A stretch of DNA of 47,522 bases from Pelagibacteraceae bacterium. GTDB lineage: Bacteria > Pseudomonadota > Alphaproteobacteria > HIMB59 > GCA-002718135. The stretch spans positions 1-47,522 of the forward strand of contig JAGFWP010000044.1 of the NCBI GenBank assembly GCA_017639935.1, given 5' to 3'. The translations under genes were made by a program, and so were the position numbers. Shown piece by piece: positions 1 through 9,452 of the stretch. Within the stretch, counting starts at the first letter, position 1; each line of letters starts with the position of its first letter. The notes below the pieces were generated by a model that saw only the letters and a program-made list of their open reading frames with translations, searched no databases and had not been told where the DNA came from.

Positions 1-75
1 AATTAGAAATAAAGAACTTAAAAACTGGTTAAATTATATCTCAAATTAATTTTTTTTATTTAATAAAATAGTTAA

Positions 76-152
76 TGGCGCGCTCTGCAGGATTCGAACC
101 TGCGACCCTCGGTTTAGAAAACCGATGCTCTATCCAACTGAGCTAAGAGCGC
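76..152 (-). tRNA. tRNA-Arg (anticodon TCT), CCA encoded
   Basis: Minus strand GCGCTCTTAGCTCAGTTGGATAGAGCATCGGTTTTCTAAACCGAGGGTCGCAGGTTCGAATCCTGCAGAGCGCGCCA folds as a cloverleaf; anticodon loop TTTCTAA; GGTTCGAATCC T-arm. Confidence 0.97.
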
Positions 153-212
153 ATAAAATTGTTTTTATCACAAATAATGCTTTAAACTAGAGATTTTTAC
201 TTCTTAGTAATA

Positions 213-518
213 TTAATGTGTCCAAGGCTCTTTGCGATTTATATCAAAGTTTGATGCATAAGATTTGGGTTTTATTTTTTTAATTTTTGGCTCTTCAACA
301 TAAAATTGATAATTGCTATTTTTTGCCCAAGCTATTGCCTGTTCTTTTGTTTCAAAGAAAATTTTAATTTGATTTTGTGTATCAAGAGAGCTGTTCCATC
401 CCATTAATGAATCCTTAACGTTATCTACATCAGAAATATATTCTGCTAACCATTTTTTTGTTTTACCTAAACCTGATTGCATAGCAGTTTTGGATGGTTT
501 GTAAATTTTGATAGTCAT
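213..518 (-). CDS. NDUFS4-like ETC complex I subunit (accessory NADH dehydrogenase subunit)
   Basis: 101 aa MTIKIYKPSKTAMQSGLGKTKKWLAEY...LMGWNSSLDTQNQIKIFF...SYASNFDINRKEPWTH; matches the alphaproteobacterial ETC_C1_NDUFA4/NDUFS4 pattern (KTAMQSG, LMGW, EPWTH). Confidence 0.88.
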   Translation of the reverse strand: MTIKIYKPSKTAMQSGLGKTKKWLAEYISDVDNVKDSLMGWNSSLDTQNQIKIFFETKEQAIAWAKNSNYQFYVEEPKIKKIKPKSYASNFDINRKEPWTH

Positions 519-2317
519 AAAGCAAAACCTGAATCAAAATATTTATCATCAAATTCATTATAATATTTTGCACCAGATAAAATGCTAGACATAAGAGATC
601 CTGTTTCTGGTAAAATTTTTGACATATAATATTTTCCTGACTCTATCTTGGCCTTGTAAAAACCTTCGGGATCTTCTTTTCCTTTATTATAAGAAATTTC
701 CGCATATTGTGTCCATACATAGCCTATTGCAACTAAAGAAAACATCTTTAGATAATCAGTGGCAGGACCCGCTGCTTCATCAGGATCATTCAAACCCTTT
801 AATGCAATGAAACTAGTAATTTGCTGAAGTCTTCCAAATGATTTAGCTAATGGTGGAATAAACTCACTCAAATTATAATTAAAACTATTTTTTTCTAAAT
901 ATTCTTTTACAACATGAAAAAAAGACTTTAACAAACGACCAGTATGCATTGGCATTTTTCGCCCTACTAGATCTAATGCTTGAATTCCATTTGTCCCTTC
1001 ATAAATAGGAGCTATCCTAGCATCTCTAACAAGTTGCTCTATTCCATGATCCCTAATATATCCATGACCACCATATATTTGAACGGCTAGACTGGAAGCT
1101 TCACAACCTACTTCAGTTGAAAATGATTTTAAAATAGGAGTCATTAATGCTATCCAATCATCGGAATGTTGTTTCTTAAACTTATCTTTTTCAATTCTAG
1201 AAATATCAACTTGCAAACCTGTCCAGGCCATAAGACCTCTTATTCCTTCTGTTAGTGTTTTAATTTTTAATAAATTTTTTCTTATCTCTGGATGAACTAA
1301 TATAGGATCAGCTGGTTTATCAGGATTTTTCGTTTCTTTTAAAGATCTCCCTTGCAAACGTTCTTTTGCATAATAAAGAGCTGATTGATAAGAAATTTCA
1401 GCCATACCTAATCCCTGAACACCCACCATCAATCTTGCACCATTCATCATAATGAACATTGCCTTCATACCTTTATGAAGATCGCCAACTAACCAGCCTT
1501 TTGCTTCGTTATAATGCATCACGCATGTCGGGCTTGCATTAATTCCCATTTTTTTTTCTATTGAACTGCATTCTAATGAATTTTTTTCACCCAAGTTCCC
1601 TTCTTCGTCAGGAATAATTTTAGGTACCACAAACATGCTTATCCCTTTAATTCCTTCAGGTGAATTTGGAGTTTTGGCTAAAACAAGATGTATTATGTTT
1701 TCTGATAAATCATGCTCTCCACAAGTGATAAAAATTTTTGTCCCAGTAATTTTATAAGAACCATTCGCTTGTGGGCTCGCCATAGTTTTAATTAAACCCA
1801 AATCTGTTCCACATTGCGGTTCCGTCAAATTCATAGTTCCGGTCCACTCCCCAGTTGACAATTTTGGCAAATACAAATCTTTTATTTCATTAGAAGCACT
1901 TTTTTCAATCGCGTCAATCGCGTTTGAAGTTAAGCCAGGATAAAGTCCGAAGGACATATTTGCTGAACTTATCATTTCATCTAAAAACATATTCACGAAG
2001 TATGGTAAATTTTGTCCTCCATATTTTTTCTCAACAGATATTCCTTGCCATCCATTTTCAACAAAATTTTTATATGCTTTTATAAATCCTTTTGGAGTTG
2101 CTACTTTACCTTTGTTAAAAATACAACCTTCTGAATCTGATGATTGGTTTATTGGAAGCAATTCTTCTTCACAAAATTTAGCTGCTTCATCTAAAATCAT
2201 TTCTAAATCACTTTGATCGATATCTGAATTGTTTAAAATTAAATCTGTCGTAGATGAATTTAGAAAATCTTTAATTAAGAATTTGTAATCTTTAAGTGGC
2301 GCTTTATAAACTTGCAT
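515..2317 (-). CDS. acyl-CoA dehydrogenase, ~600-aa class (FadE/DmdC-like)
   Basis: 600 aa with GTMNLTEPQCGTDLGLIKT, KIFITCGEHDL, YGGHGYIRDHGIEQLVRDARIAPIYEGTNGIQALDLVGRK; acyl-CoA dehydrogenase motifs of the large-subunit class. Confidence 0.93.
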   Translation of the reverse strand: MQVYKAPLKDYKFLIKDFLNSSTTDLILNNSDIDQSDLEMILDEAAKFCEEELLPINQSSDSEGCIFNKGKVATPKGFIKAYKNFVENGWQGISVEKKYGGQNLPYFVNMFLDEMISSANMSFGLYPGLTSNAIDAIEKSASNEIKDLYLPKLSTGEWTGTMNLTEPQCGTDLGLIKTMASPQANGSYKITGTKIFITCGEHDLSENIIHLVLAKTPNSPEGIKGISMFVVPKIIPDEEGNLGEKNSLECSSIEKKMGINASPTCVMHYNEAKGWLVGDLHKGMKAMFIMMNGARLMVGVQGLGMAEISYQSALYYAKERLQGRSLKETKNPDKPADPILVHPEIRKNLLKIKTLTEGIRGLMAWTGLQVDISRIEKDKFKKQHSDDWIALMTPILKSFSTEVGCEASSLAVQIYGGHGYIRDHGIEQLVRDARIAPIYEGTNGIQALDLVGRKMPMHTGRLLKSFFHVVKEYLEKNSFNYNLSEFIPPLAKSFGRLQQITSFIALKGLNDPDEAAGPATDYLKMFSLVAIGYVWTQYAEISYNKGKEDPEGFYKAKIESGKYYMSKILPETGSLMSSILSGAKYYNEFDDKYFDSGFAL

Positions 2318-4626
2318 TAATTTCTTAAATACTTACCCGTTTCGAGTATGTGTTCTAATCTTTCTATTGTTAAGTTTTCTTTCATTAAATTATAAATAGC
2401 ATCTTTTTCTAATTTTAATATATTTTCTTCCAATAATTCCTTTGTAATATCAGTGTCTCCTCCTGATAAAACATAAGCAATTTTTTCACCAATAAATTTA
2501 TCATACTGAGAAATAGCTCCGTTTGATTTCATATTCTCTAATGACAATTTAATTGCCGAAAGTGCCGTTCTACCAGGAAGACAATAAATATTTTTTTCCG
2601 GAATTTTGTAATTTTTTGACATTTCTATAGCTTTCATTTTTGCGTCAAACAGTAAGCGGTTTCTATTCATGGTGATTCCATCTGTCTCTTTTAATAAGCC
2701 AATTTTCTTAGCTTCATGTGCCGAAGTAGATACTTTTGCCATCCCTATTAATTCAAAAGTTTTAATAATTGCAGGCATAGGGCCTTTTGGAATCTTTTTA
2801 TTTGAGGAAAATCTTGATAACAATTCCTTACACCCTCCCCAGGCCGGAAGAATTCCTAATGCGGCTTCTGTCAATCCAATATATGATTCTATGTGTGCTT
2901 GAACATAATTGGAGTGTAAAATAATTTCACATCCACCGCCAAGGGCTAAGTTAAAAGGAGCCGCTATAACAGGGAACTTAGAGTATTTTAATTTAGAATA
3001 AACTTCCTGACCTTTAAGCAGTATGTTTTTTTCAACTTCTTTATCCAAGCCAATATTGCCTAAAAACAACGCTTCACCTAAATTAGCACCTGCAGAAAAA
3101 AATTCTCCTTCATTATAAATGATCATTGCTTTGAAAGAAGATGTAACAATGTCAATACATTGATTCAAGAATTCCATAGTCGCCATATCAAGAGTATTAC
3201 TTTTGCTATGTATCTCAAAAACAGTTATTTGATCTCCTATGTCCCACAAACTAGCAGTAGAAATTTTCTTTAAAGGCTTATTGGTCTTTTTAATGTCAGT
3301 TAACAATAAAACCCCCTTCAATCTATTAAGGGTTGCATATTTTTTTGACACAAAATCAAAATATTTGATTTGATTAGATTCAAGTTGATAAAATTTATTT
3401 TCACCTATGTCATTTAAAATACTTGGAATTGTTTTTTTTGAATCTTTTAGTTTTTCTATTAAAAAAGAAACTCCTATTTTATCGATAATTTCAAATGGAC
3501 CTAATTGCCAACCAAATCCATTTTTCATAGCTTCGTCTATGGAATTTATATCAAGAGAAATTTCTTCAGCAATGGTTAAAACATAATAAAGAACTTCTGA
3601 TAAGACATTCCAGGCATATTTGGAAAACTTATCATCTTTATCCAAGAATTTTTTCAAATTTTTATTTATAATTTTGGGTTTTGAACATATTTGATATTCA
3701 CGTGTACTTAAGTCAAGAGAGTGTTTAATTTTTTTATTATTTATATTTATTAATTTATAAAACCCCCCATCCCCTTTCCGCCCAATCATTTTATTTTCAA
3801 GCATAAATTGAAATATTTCAGGTGTTTTATGAACAGAATGGTAGTAATCACTCTTTGGAATATTTAATAATAATGATTTCACTACAGGAGGTATTAAATC
3901 CAAACCCACAACATCAATTAATCCAAAAACTCCAGTCATGGGTACTTTAAAGGTGTTCATTATAGTCGAATCAGCCTCTTCAACAGTTAAACCAGATTTA
4001 ATAGCCTCAACTGCTGCTCGTTCGATCCAAAATATCCCTATACGGTTTCCAATAAATCCAGGAGTGTCTTTAGTTTCAATAACAGTTTTGCCTAGATTAA
4101 TATCACAAAAATCATTTATCTTTTTAACAATTCCATTATCTGTATCATCTGATTTTACAATTTCTAATAATTTAAGGTATCTTGGGGGGTTAAAAAAATG
4201 GGTGATCAGAAAATTTTTTTTAAATTTATTTGATAATCCTTCTGATAATAATTTAATGGGTATTGTAGAAGTATTGGAGGAAACTATTAAATCATCCTGC
4301 ATAATTTCATCAATTTTTTTATATAAATTTTTTTTAATTTCCAAATTCTCTATTATAACTTCGATCACCCATTCACTTTCATTAATGACATCTAAGTTTT
4401 CATCTATGTTTCCTATTTTAATAAGTTTTAAGTTAGATTTAAGTGTAAGTGGGCTTGGTTTTATTTTAGTTAATTTATTTAGTGCAAGATCAGCTAAATG
4501 ATTTTTATTTTCGTGTTTCTTATCAGCTATATCAAGAAGATTAACCTTACAACCGGCATTAGCTAAATGAGCTGCTATCGCAGAACCCATTAATCCTGAG
4601 CCAATAACCGTTATATTATTAAACAT
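2317..4626 (-). CDS. fadB: 3-hydroxyacyl-CoA dehydrogenase / enoyl-CoA hydratase fusion (HAD domain N-terminal)
   Basis: N-terminal Rossmann VIGSGLMGSAIAAHLANAGCKVNLLD and C-terminal crotonase (GEFFSAGANLGE, ALGGGCEIILHS, EAALGILPAWGG). Confidence 0.92.
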   Translation of the reverse strand: MFNNITVIGSGLMGSAIAAHLANAGCKVNLLDIADKKHENKNHLADLALNKLTKIKPSPLTLKSNLKLIKIGNIDENLDVINESEWVIEVIIENLEIKKNLYKKIDEIMQDDLIVSSNTSTIPIKLLSEGLSNKFKKNFLITHFFNPPRYLKLLEIVKSDDTDNGIVKKINDFCDINLGKTVIETKDTPGFIGNRIGIFWIERAAVEAIKSGLTVEEADSTIMNTFKVPMTGVFGLIDVVGLDLIPPVVKSLLLNIPKSDYYHSVHKTPEIFQFMLENKMIGRKGDGGFYKLININNKKIKHSLDLSTREYQICSKPKIINKNLKKFLDKDDKFSKYAWNVLSEVLYYVLTIAEEISLDINSIDEAMKNGFGWQLGPFEIIDKIGVSFLIEKLKDSKKTIPSILNDIGENKFYQLESNQIKYFDFVSKKYATLNRLKGVLLLTDIKKTNKPLKKISTASLWDIGDQITVFEIHSKSNTLDMATMEFLNQCIDIVTSSFKAMIIYNEGEFFSAGANLGEALFLGNIGLDKEVEKNILLKGQEVYSKLKYSKFPVIAAPFNLALGGGCEIILHSNYVQAHIESYIGLTEAALGILPAWGGCKELLSRFSSNKKIPKGPMPAIIKTFELIGMAKVSTSAHEAKKIGLLKETDGITMNRNRLLFDAKMKAIEMSKNYKIPEKNIYCLPGRTALSAIKLSLENMKSNGAISQYDKFIGEKIAYVLSGGDTDITKELLEENILKLEKDAIYNLMKENLTIERLEHILETGKYLRN

Positions 4627-5753
4627 TAATTTACGGATTCAAGAACCGTAGCTATGCCCTGCCCCAAACCAATACATTGGGTAGATAGGGCATATTTCTT
4701 ATTTTCTCTCCTTAATAGCTCAGCAGCCTTTCCTATAATTCTTGCACCAGTTGCGCCCAAGGGGTGTCCTAAGGCAATAGCGCCACCATCTAAATTTACT
4801 TTTTTTTCATCAATATTTAAATCTCTTATGCAAGCTAAAGATTGGGAAGCAAAAGCTTCATTTAATTCTATTATATCAATATCTTTTATTGTTAATCCTG
4901 CCCTTTTAAGAGCTTTTTCAGATGCACCTATAGGTCCTAATCCCATCACTTCAGGGGCGCAACCTTGAACAGCCGTGGAAACAATCCTTGCTAAAATATC
5001 AAGTTTATTTTCTTTGGCATAATCTTCATCACAAATTAACGTAGCAGCAGCACCATCAGTAAGTGGTGAGGCTGTGCCTGGAGTAATTGTTCCTTTCTCA
5101 TCAAATGCAAGTTTTAGTCCATTTAAAACTTCTTGATTTGTTGAAGGTCTTATTCCTTCGTCTTTTGAACAACCAATAATCGATGTAATTTCATTATCAA
5201 AATTACCTTTTGTTTCAGCTTCTGAGGCTTTTTGATGACTTGAGATTGCAAATTCTTGTTGGACCTCTCTTGTTAACTGGTATTTTTTTGCTACATTTTC
5301 CGCAGTTATTCCCATTGATAAATAAACATTGGGATTGTCATCTAATAACTTAGGATGTGGCATAGGGTTAAAACCGAGCATTGGCACTCTGGTCATGCTT
5401 TCAACTCCACAGCATATAAAAGCTTTACCTGCCTGCATTGCTATAGCTCCAGCGCCAATATGGATAGATTGCATAGAAGATCCGCACCATCTATTTACTG
5501 TCATACCAGCGGTGTTTATTTTCATTCCAGTCATAAATGTAACAATTTTTCCAATATTAAATCCCTGTTCGCCTTCAGGAAAAGCACATCCAGCAATAAT
5601 GTCTTCAATATCTTCTGGATTAATTTTTGTTTTAGAAACAAGATCTTTTATTACTTCTGATAATATGTCTTCAGGTCTAACGCTCACTAATTTGCCTTTA
5701 TTAGCTATCGTAAAGGGCGATCTTGAATATCCTGCTATTACAGCTTTAGCCAT
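4626..5753 (-). CDS. fadA: acetyl-CoA acyltransferase (thiolase)
   Basis: 375 aa; NRWCGSSMQSIHIGA active-site Cys, ELNEAFASQSLACIRDL, GGAIALGHPLGATGARI, QCIGLGQGIATVLE. Confidence 0.95.
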   Translation of the reverse strand: MAKAVIAGYSRSPFTIANKGKLVSVRPEDILSEVIKDLVSKTKINPEDIEDIIAGCAFPEGEQGFNIGKIVTFMTGMKINTAGMTVNRWCGSSMQSIHIGAGAIAMQAGKAFICCGVESMTRVPMLGFNPMPHPKLLDDNPNVYLSMGITAENVAKKYQLTREVQQEFAISSHQKASEAETKGNFDNEITSIIGCSKDEGIRPSTNQEVLNGLKLAFDEKGTITPGTASPLTDGAAATLICDEDYAKENKLDILARIVSTAVQGCAPEVMGLGPIGASEKALKRAGLTIKDIDIIELNEAFASQSLACIRDLNIDEKKVNLDGGAIALGHPLGATGARIIGKAAELLRRENKKYALSTQCIGLGQGIATVLESVN

Positions 5754-7431
5754 TATTTCTTTTCCTTAGCACTCTTCTTAAAATTTTTCCTACATTGGAT
5801 TTTGGAATTTCATCTATAAATTCAACAAATTTTGGAATCTTATATCCAGTTAAGTATTTTTTACAATGATCAATCACCTCTTCTACATTTAAATTTTTCC
5901 CAGGAACTTTCGATATAAATAATTTTATATTTTCATTACCATCGCCATTTTTTACGCCGATACATCCAGCTTCAAATATTTTTTCATTCATCATAGCAAT
6001 TTCTTCAATTTCATTTGGATAAACATTAAAGCCAGAAACAATGATCATATCTTTTTTTCTATCTACTATTTTCGTATAACCTTCTTCATTCATAACCCCA
6101 ACATCGCCAGTTTTAAACCATCCTTCTGAAGTCATAACGTTACTTGTCTCTTCCGCATTATTCCAATAGCCTTTCATTACCTGAGGTCCACGAATGCAAA
6201 TTTCACCTGGCTCATTAAAATTAAGATGCTTCCCTTCATCATCTTGAATCGATATTTCTGTAGAAGGTAATGGCAAGCCTAAACTATCACTAAATCTATC
6301 AACCCCTCCAATGGGATCAATAGAAGCCGCGGGAGATGTCTCAGACAAGCCATAACCTACGCTCAAAACATTTCCGGTAACAGATTGCCATTCTTCCGCA
6401 ACTTTTTTTTGAACCTGCATTCCGCCAGCCAAGGAAATTCTCAATTTACTAAAATCGCAATTTTTAAAGTTGCTATCAATTAACAGTTTGTTAAACAACG
6501 TATTTACCCCACTAATGAAGGTAAATTTGTGTTTTTTTAATTCTTTTACAAAAGATTTAATATCTCTGGGATTAGTAATAAGAATATTATTTGCACCAAA
6601 ATTAAAAAAAGTGAGTGAATTACAAGTCAGCGCAAATATATGATACAAGGGTAAGGCGCAGATAGCAACGTCTTCTCCATATTTTAAATGTGGTCCAAGC
6701 CATTCCTTAACCTGCAAAACATTTGATAAAATATTTTTATGTGTCAACATTGCTGCTTTTATAGTTCCTGATGTCCCGCCCGTATATTGTAAAAAAGCAA
6801 CATCATCTAATTCACTTGATATTTTTTGTATTTCATATTTATGATTATTTTCTATGATTTTTGAAAATGTATAAAATTTATCAATTTTATAATCTGGAAC
6901 CATTTTTTTAATTTTTCTTAGGACAAAGTTAATAAGCAAACCTTTTACTCCCAACAATTCACCAGCAGATGTTATAATGATGTTTTTCACAGAGGTTTTG
7001 TGCTTAATTTTTTCAATCAAATGAGCAAAGCTTTCTAAAATGATTATAGTTTCTGATTTAGAATTTATAAGCTGTGTTTCTAACTCTCTTGAAGTATAAA
7101 GGGGATTAATATTTTCAACAATCAGTCCTGCTTTTAAAATTCCAAAAGTACTTATTGGATATTGTAAAATATTGGGCATCATAATTGCTACGCGAGAGCC
7201 TTTTATTAGATTTAATTCATTTTGAAGAAAAGAGGCTAAATTTGAAGATTTTTCATAAATTTCTTTGAAAGTAAGTGATACGCCAAAATTAGTAAAAGCT
7301 TTATTTGAACTGAAACGATCACATGTTTTATCAATCATATCTACCAAGGATGAATATTCATCAAAATTGATATTTGATGAGACGCCCTTAGGGTAATTTT
7401 TTAACCAGGGTTTATTGTGATTTAAGTTCAT
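5746..7431 (-). CDS. fadD: long-chain fatty acid-CoA ligase
   Basis: 561 aa ANL superfamily; LQYTGGTSGTIKAAMLTHKN, GYGLSETSPAAS, GWFKTGDVGVMNEEGYTKIVDRKKDMIIVSGFNVYPNEIE. Confidence 0.93.
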   Translation of the reverse strand: MNLNHNKPWLKNYPKGVSSNINFDEYSSLVDMIDKTCDRFSSNKAFTNFGVSLTFKEIYEKSSNLASFLQNELNLIKGSRVAIMMPNILQYPISTFGILKAGLIVENINPLYTSRELETQLINSKSETIIILESFAHLIEKIKHKTSVKNIIITSAGELLGVKGLLINFVLRKIKKMVPDYKIDKFYTFSKIIENNHKYEIQKISSELDDVAFLQYTGGTSGTIKAAMLTHKNILSNVLQVKEWLGPHLKYGEDVAICALPLYHIFALTCNSLTFFNFGANNILITNPRDIKSFVKELKKHKFTFISGVNTLFNKLLIDSNFKNCDFSKLRISLAGGMQVQKKVAEEWQSVTGNVLSVGYGLSETSPAASIDPIGGVDRFSDSLGLPLPSTEISIQDDEGKHLNFNEPGEICIRGPQVMKGYWNNAEETSNVMTSEGWFKTGDVGVMNEEGYTKIVDRKKDMIIVSGFNVYPNEIEEIAMMNEKIFEAGCIGVKNGDGNENIKLFISKVPGKNLNVEEVIDHCKKYLTGYKIPKFVEFIDEIPKSNVGKILRRVLRKRNNG

Positions 7432-7503
7432 TATTATTATGAAATATTTATTTTTTCCTCATAACAAAATATTTATTACGTTGAATTGACATAGATCAAA
7501 ACA

Positions 7504-8325
7504 TTAATCCAAATACAAATCTTCAAAGAGTTTTGATCCGGGCTTGACTGCATATTTATCTAAATCTTCTTCACCTTCTGCTTTTAATACATTTTCATCA
7601 ATAAAAAAGTTTCCGGTACATTCTTTAGAATTTTTTGATAAAATGACATAAGCTGCATCTGAGACTATGTCAGGTTTTCGACATTGTTCTGGTGTAACAA
7701 AACCTCCAAGCATTTGTATCGCCGCAGTATTAATTGCTGTTTTAGTCCAAAGAGAATTTACAGCGATATTATATTTTTTAAATTCACTGGACATACCTAA
7801 GGTGCACATGCTCATTCCGTATTTGGCCATAGTATAAGCTGTGAAATTTTCAAACCATTTTGGTTTTAGATTGATCGGAGGACTAAGATTGAGAATATGG
7901 GGATTTGATGATTTTTTTAAAAAAGGAAGACATGCTCTAGAACATAAATATGTCCCTCTGACATTAATATCATGCATCAGATCATATCTTTTCATAGGTA
8001 ATGTTTCACTATTAAATAAATTAATAGCACTCGCGTTATTAACTAATATATCAATTGAACCAAAATTATTGATTATTTCTTCCACCGCCTTTTCTACTTG
8101 TCCATCAATTCTTATATCTGTTTTAATGGGCAATGCTTTAACTCCCAATTCCTCGATTTCTTTTGCCGCTGTAAATATAGTGCCGGGCAATTTTGGATGG
8201 GGAGCATCAGTTTTTGCTAAAATCGCTATATTAGCACCATCTTTTGCTAATTTTTTAGCTATTGATAATCCAATTCCCCTGCTGCCACCAGTAATGATAG
8301 CATTCTTATTATTTAATTTACCCAT
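7504..8325 (-). CDS. SDR family NAD(P)-dependent oxidoreductase (HSDL2-like)
   Basis: GGSRGIGLSIAKKLAKDGANIAILAKTDAPHPKLPGTIFTAAKEIEELGVKALPIKTDIR; YTMAKYGMSM catalytic region. Confidence 0.88.
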   Translation of the reverse strand: MGKLNNKNAIITGGSRGIGLSIAKKLAKDGANIAILAKTDAPHPKLPGTIFTAAKEIEELGVKALPIKTDIRIDGQVEKAVEEIINNFGSIDILVNNASAINLFNSETLPMKRYDLMHDINVRGTYLCSRACLPFLKKSSNPHILNLSPPINLKPKWFENFTAYTMAKYGMSMCTLGMSSEFKKYNIAVNSLWTKTAINTAAIQMLGGFVTPEQCRKPDIVSDAAYVILSKNSKECTGNFFIDENVLKAEGEEDLDKYAVKPGSKLFEDLYLD

Positions 8326-8840
8326 TAAAATTCCATTAATGAATGAATTTTGATGCTTTTGGACATTAATTTTTGATCACCTTTTAATTCTGGAAGATTG
8401 ATTATAAAGCCTGCCCCAACTATGTTCATATTTTCAAATTTATTAATGAGCTCAATGGCCGCTAATGCAGTACCTCCAGTAGCTAAAAGATCATCTATTA
8501 TTAAAACATTTGTATGGTCATTTAAAGCATCTTTATGAACATGCATTTCTGTAGAGCCATATTCAAGGGTGTAAGAAACTTTATAAGTTTCTCCAGGGAG
8601 CTTATCAGGCTTTCGAAAGGGTATGAATGCCGTATGGAGTTTATAGGCTATTGCTCCTGCCATAATAAATCCACGAGATTCAATACTAACAATGGCGTCT
8701 ATATTTTCATTTTTCCAAGGTTCGGTCATTTGATCGATTACTTTTTCAAAATGTTTAGAATTTTGAAGTAAGGTTGTAATATCTCTAAATTGAATGCCTT
8801 TTACGGGATAGTCTAAAATTGTTCTTACAAATTCTTTCAT
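8325..8840 (-). CDS. apt: adenine phosphoribosyltransferase
   Basis: 171 aa; VRTILDYPVKGIQFRDITTLL, SIESRGFIMAGAIAYKL, PRPP motif VLIIDDLLATGGTALAA. Confidence 0.95.
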   Translation of the reverse strand: MKEFVRTILDYPVKGIQFRDITTLLQNSKHFEKVIDQMTEPWKNENIDAIVSIESRGFIMAGAIAYKLHTAFIPFRKPDKLPGETYKVSYTLEYGSTEMHVHKDALNDHTNVLIIDDLLATGGTALAAIELINKFENMNIVGAGFIINLPELKGDQKLMSKSIKIHSLMEF

Positions 8841-9400
8841 CTAAAGTCCTTTAGTTCTTTTATCTTAAAAATTGTCACTGGTGCAAATGTTGTTGCACAA
8901 TCATAAGTAATTGTATGAGGATATTTATTAAATGCTTCTGTTATCTGTCCATCTATTTTTAAATATCTTTCAAAAATAGAAACCATAAGTTTATTGGGAT
9001 TAGCGTGTGGAGCGATCGATCTCATATATCTTACATTTTTATCAGCATTTCCTGGATTAATATTGCAAAGTATGAATATTGCTGTTGCCATAGATCTGGA
9101 AACTCCACACCAGCAATGAATAACAATAGGGGTTGATTGATCCCAAGTGTTAACAAAATCTATGATGTCATTAATATGATTTTGATTGGGCAATATCTGT
9201 TTTGAAGAAATTCCAGGGACTCTGTAAATAGTATTTTCTTCTTTTATTTCTATAATATCATCGAACCCGAGTTTTAGATGATTTTGAATATTATGAGGAG
9301 TTTCTGGTTGATAACCCGGATCAACAACAGAAATTAAATGACTGGCATTAACGCTCTGACAAATACTTTTTTGATCAGCCAAAGAGCAAACAATAATCAT
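8837..9400 (-). CDS. tyrosine/dual-specificity phosphatase-like protein
   Basis: CX5R phosphatase loop in HCWCGVSRSMATAIFI; resembles predicted alphaproteobacterial protein tyrosine phosphatases. Confidence 0.75.
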   Translation of the reverse strand: MIIVCSLADQKSICQSVNASHLISVVDPGYQPETPHNIQNHLKLGFDDIIEIKEENTIYRVPGISSKQILPNQNHINDIIDFVNTWDQSTPIVIHCWCGVSRSMATAIFILCNINPGNADKNVRYMRSIAPHANPNKLMVSIFERYLKIDGQITEAFNKYPHTITYDCATTFAPVTIFKIKELKDFR

Positions 9401-9405
9401 AATAA

Positions 9406-9425
9406 AGGGGGCTTTATAGCCCCCT
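9406..9425 (-). terminator. hairpin downstream of the sugar SBP gene (terminator or mRNA 3'-stabiliser)
   Basis: Perfect inverted repeat AGGGGGCT-TTAT-AGCCCCCT (8-bp GC-rich stem) between the stop of the SBP gene and the start of the next gene; only a weak T-tract on the minus strand. Confidence 0.6.
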
Positions 9426-9452
9426 AATAATTAATTTAAAGCAAATATATAT

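Noticed and set aside
3938-4501. 187-aa + strand ORF
   Set aside because: Fully antisense to the N-terminal coding region of fadB, no recognisable domain; shadow ORF.
5329-5769. 146-aa + strand ORF (also 5355..5660 and 4654..4968)
   Set aside because: Antisense to the conserved thiolase gene; hydrophobic/Pro-rich translation typical of a shadow frame.
7841-8353. 170-aa + strand ORF
   Set aside because: Antisense to the SDR gene with clear catalytic motifs; no family resemblance.
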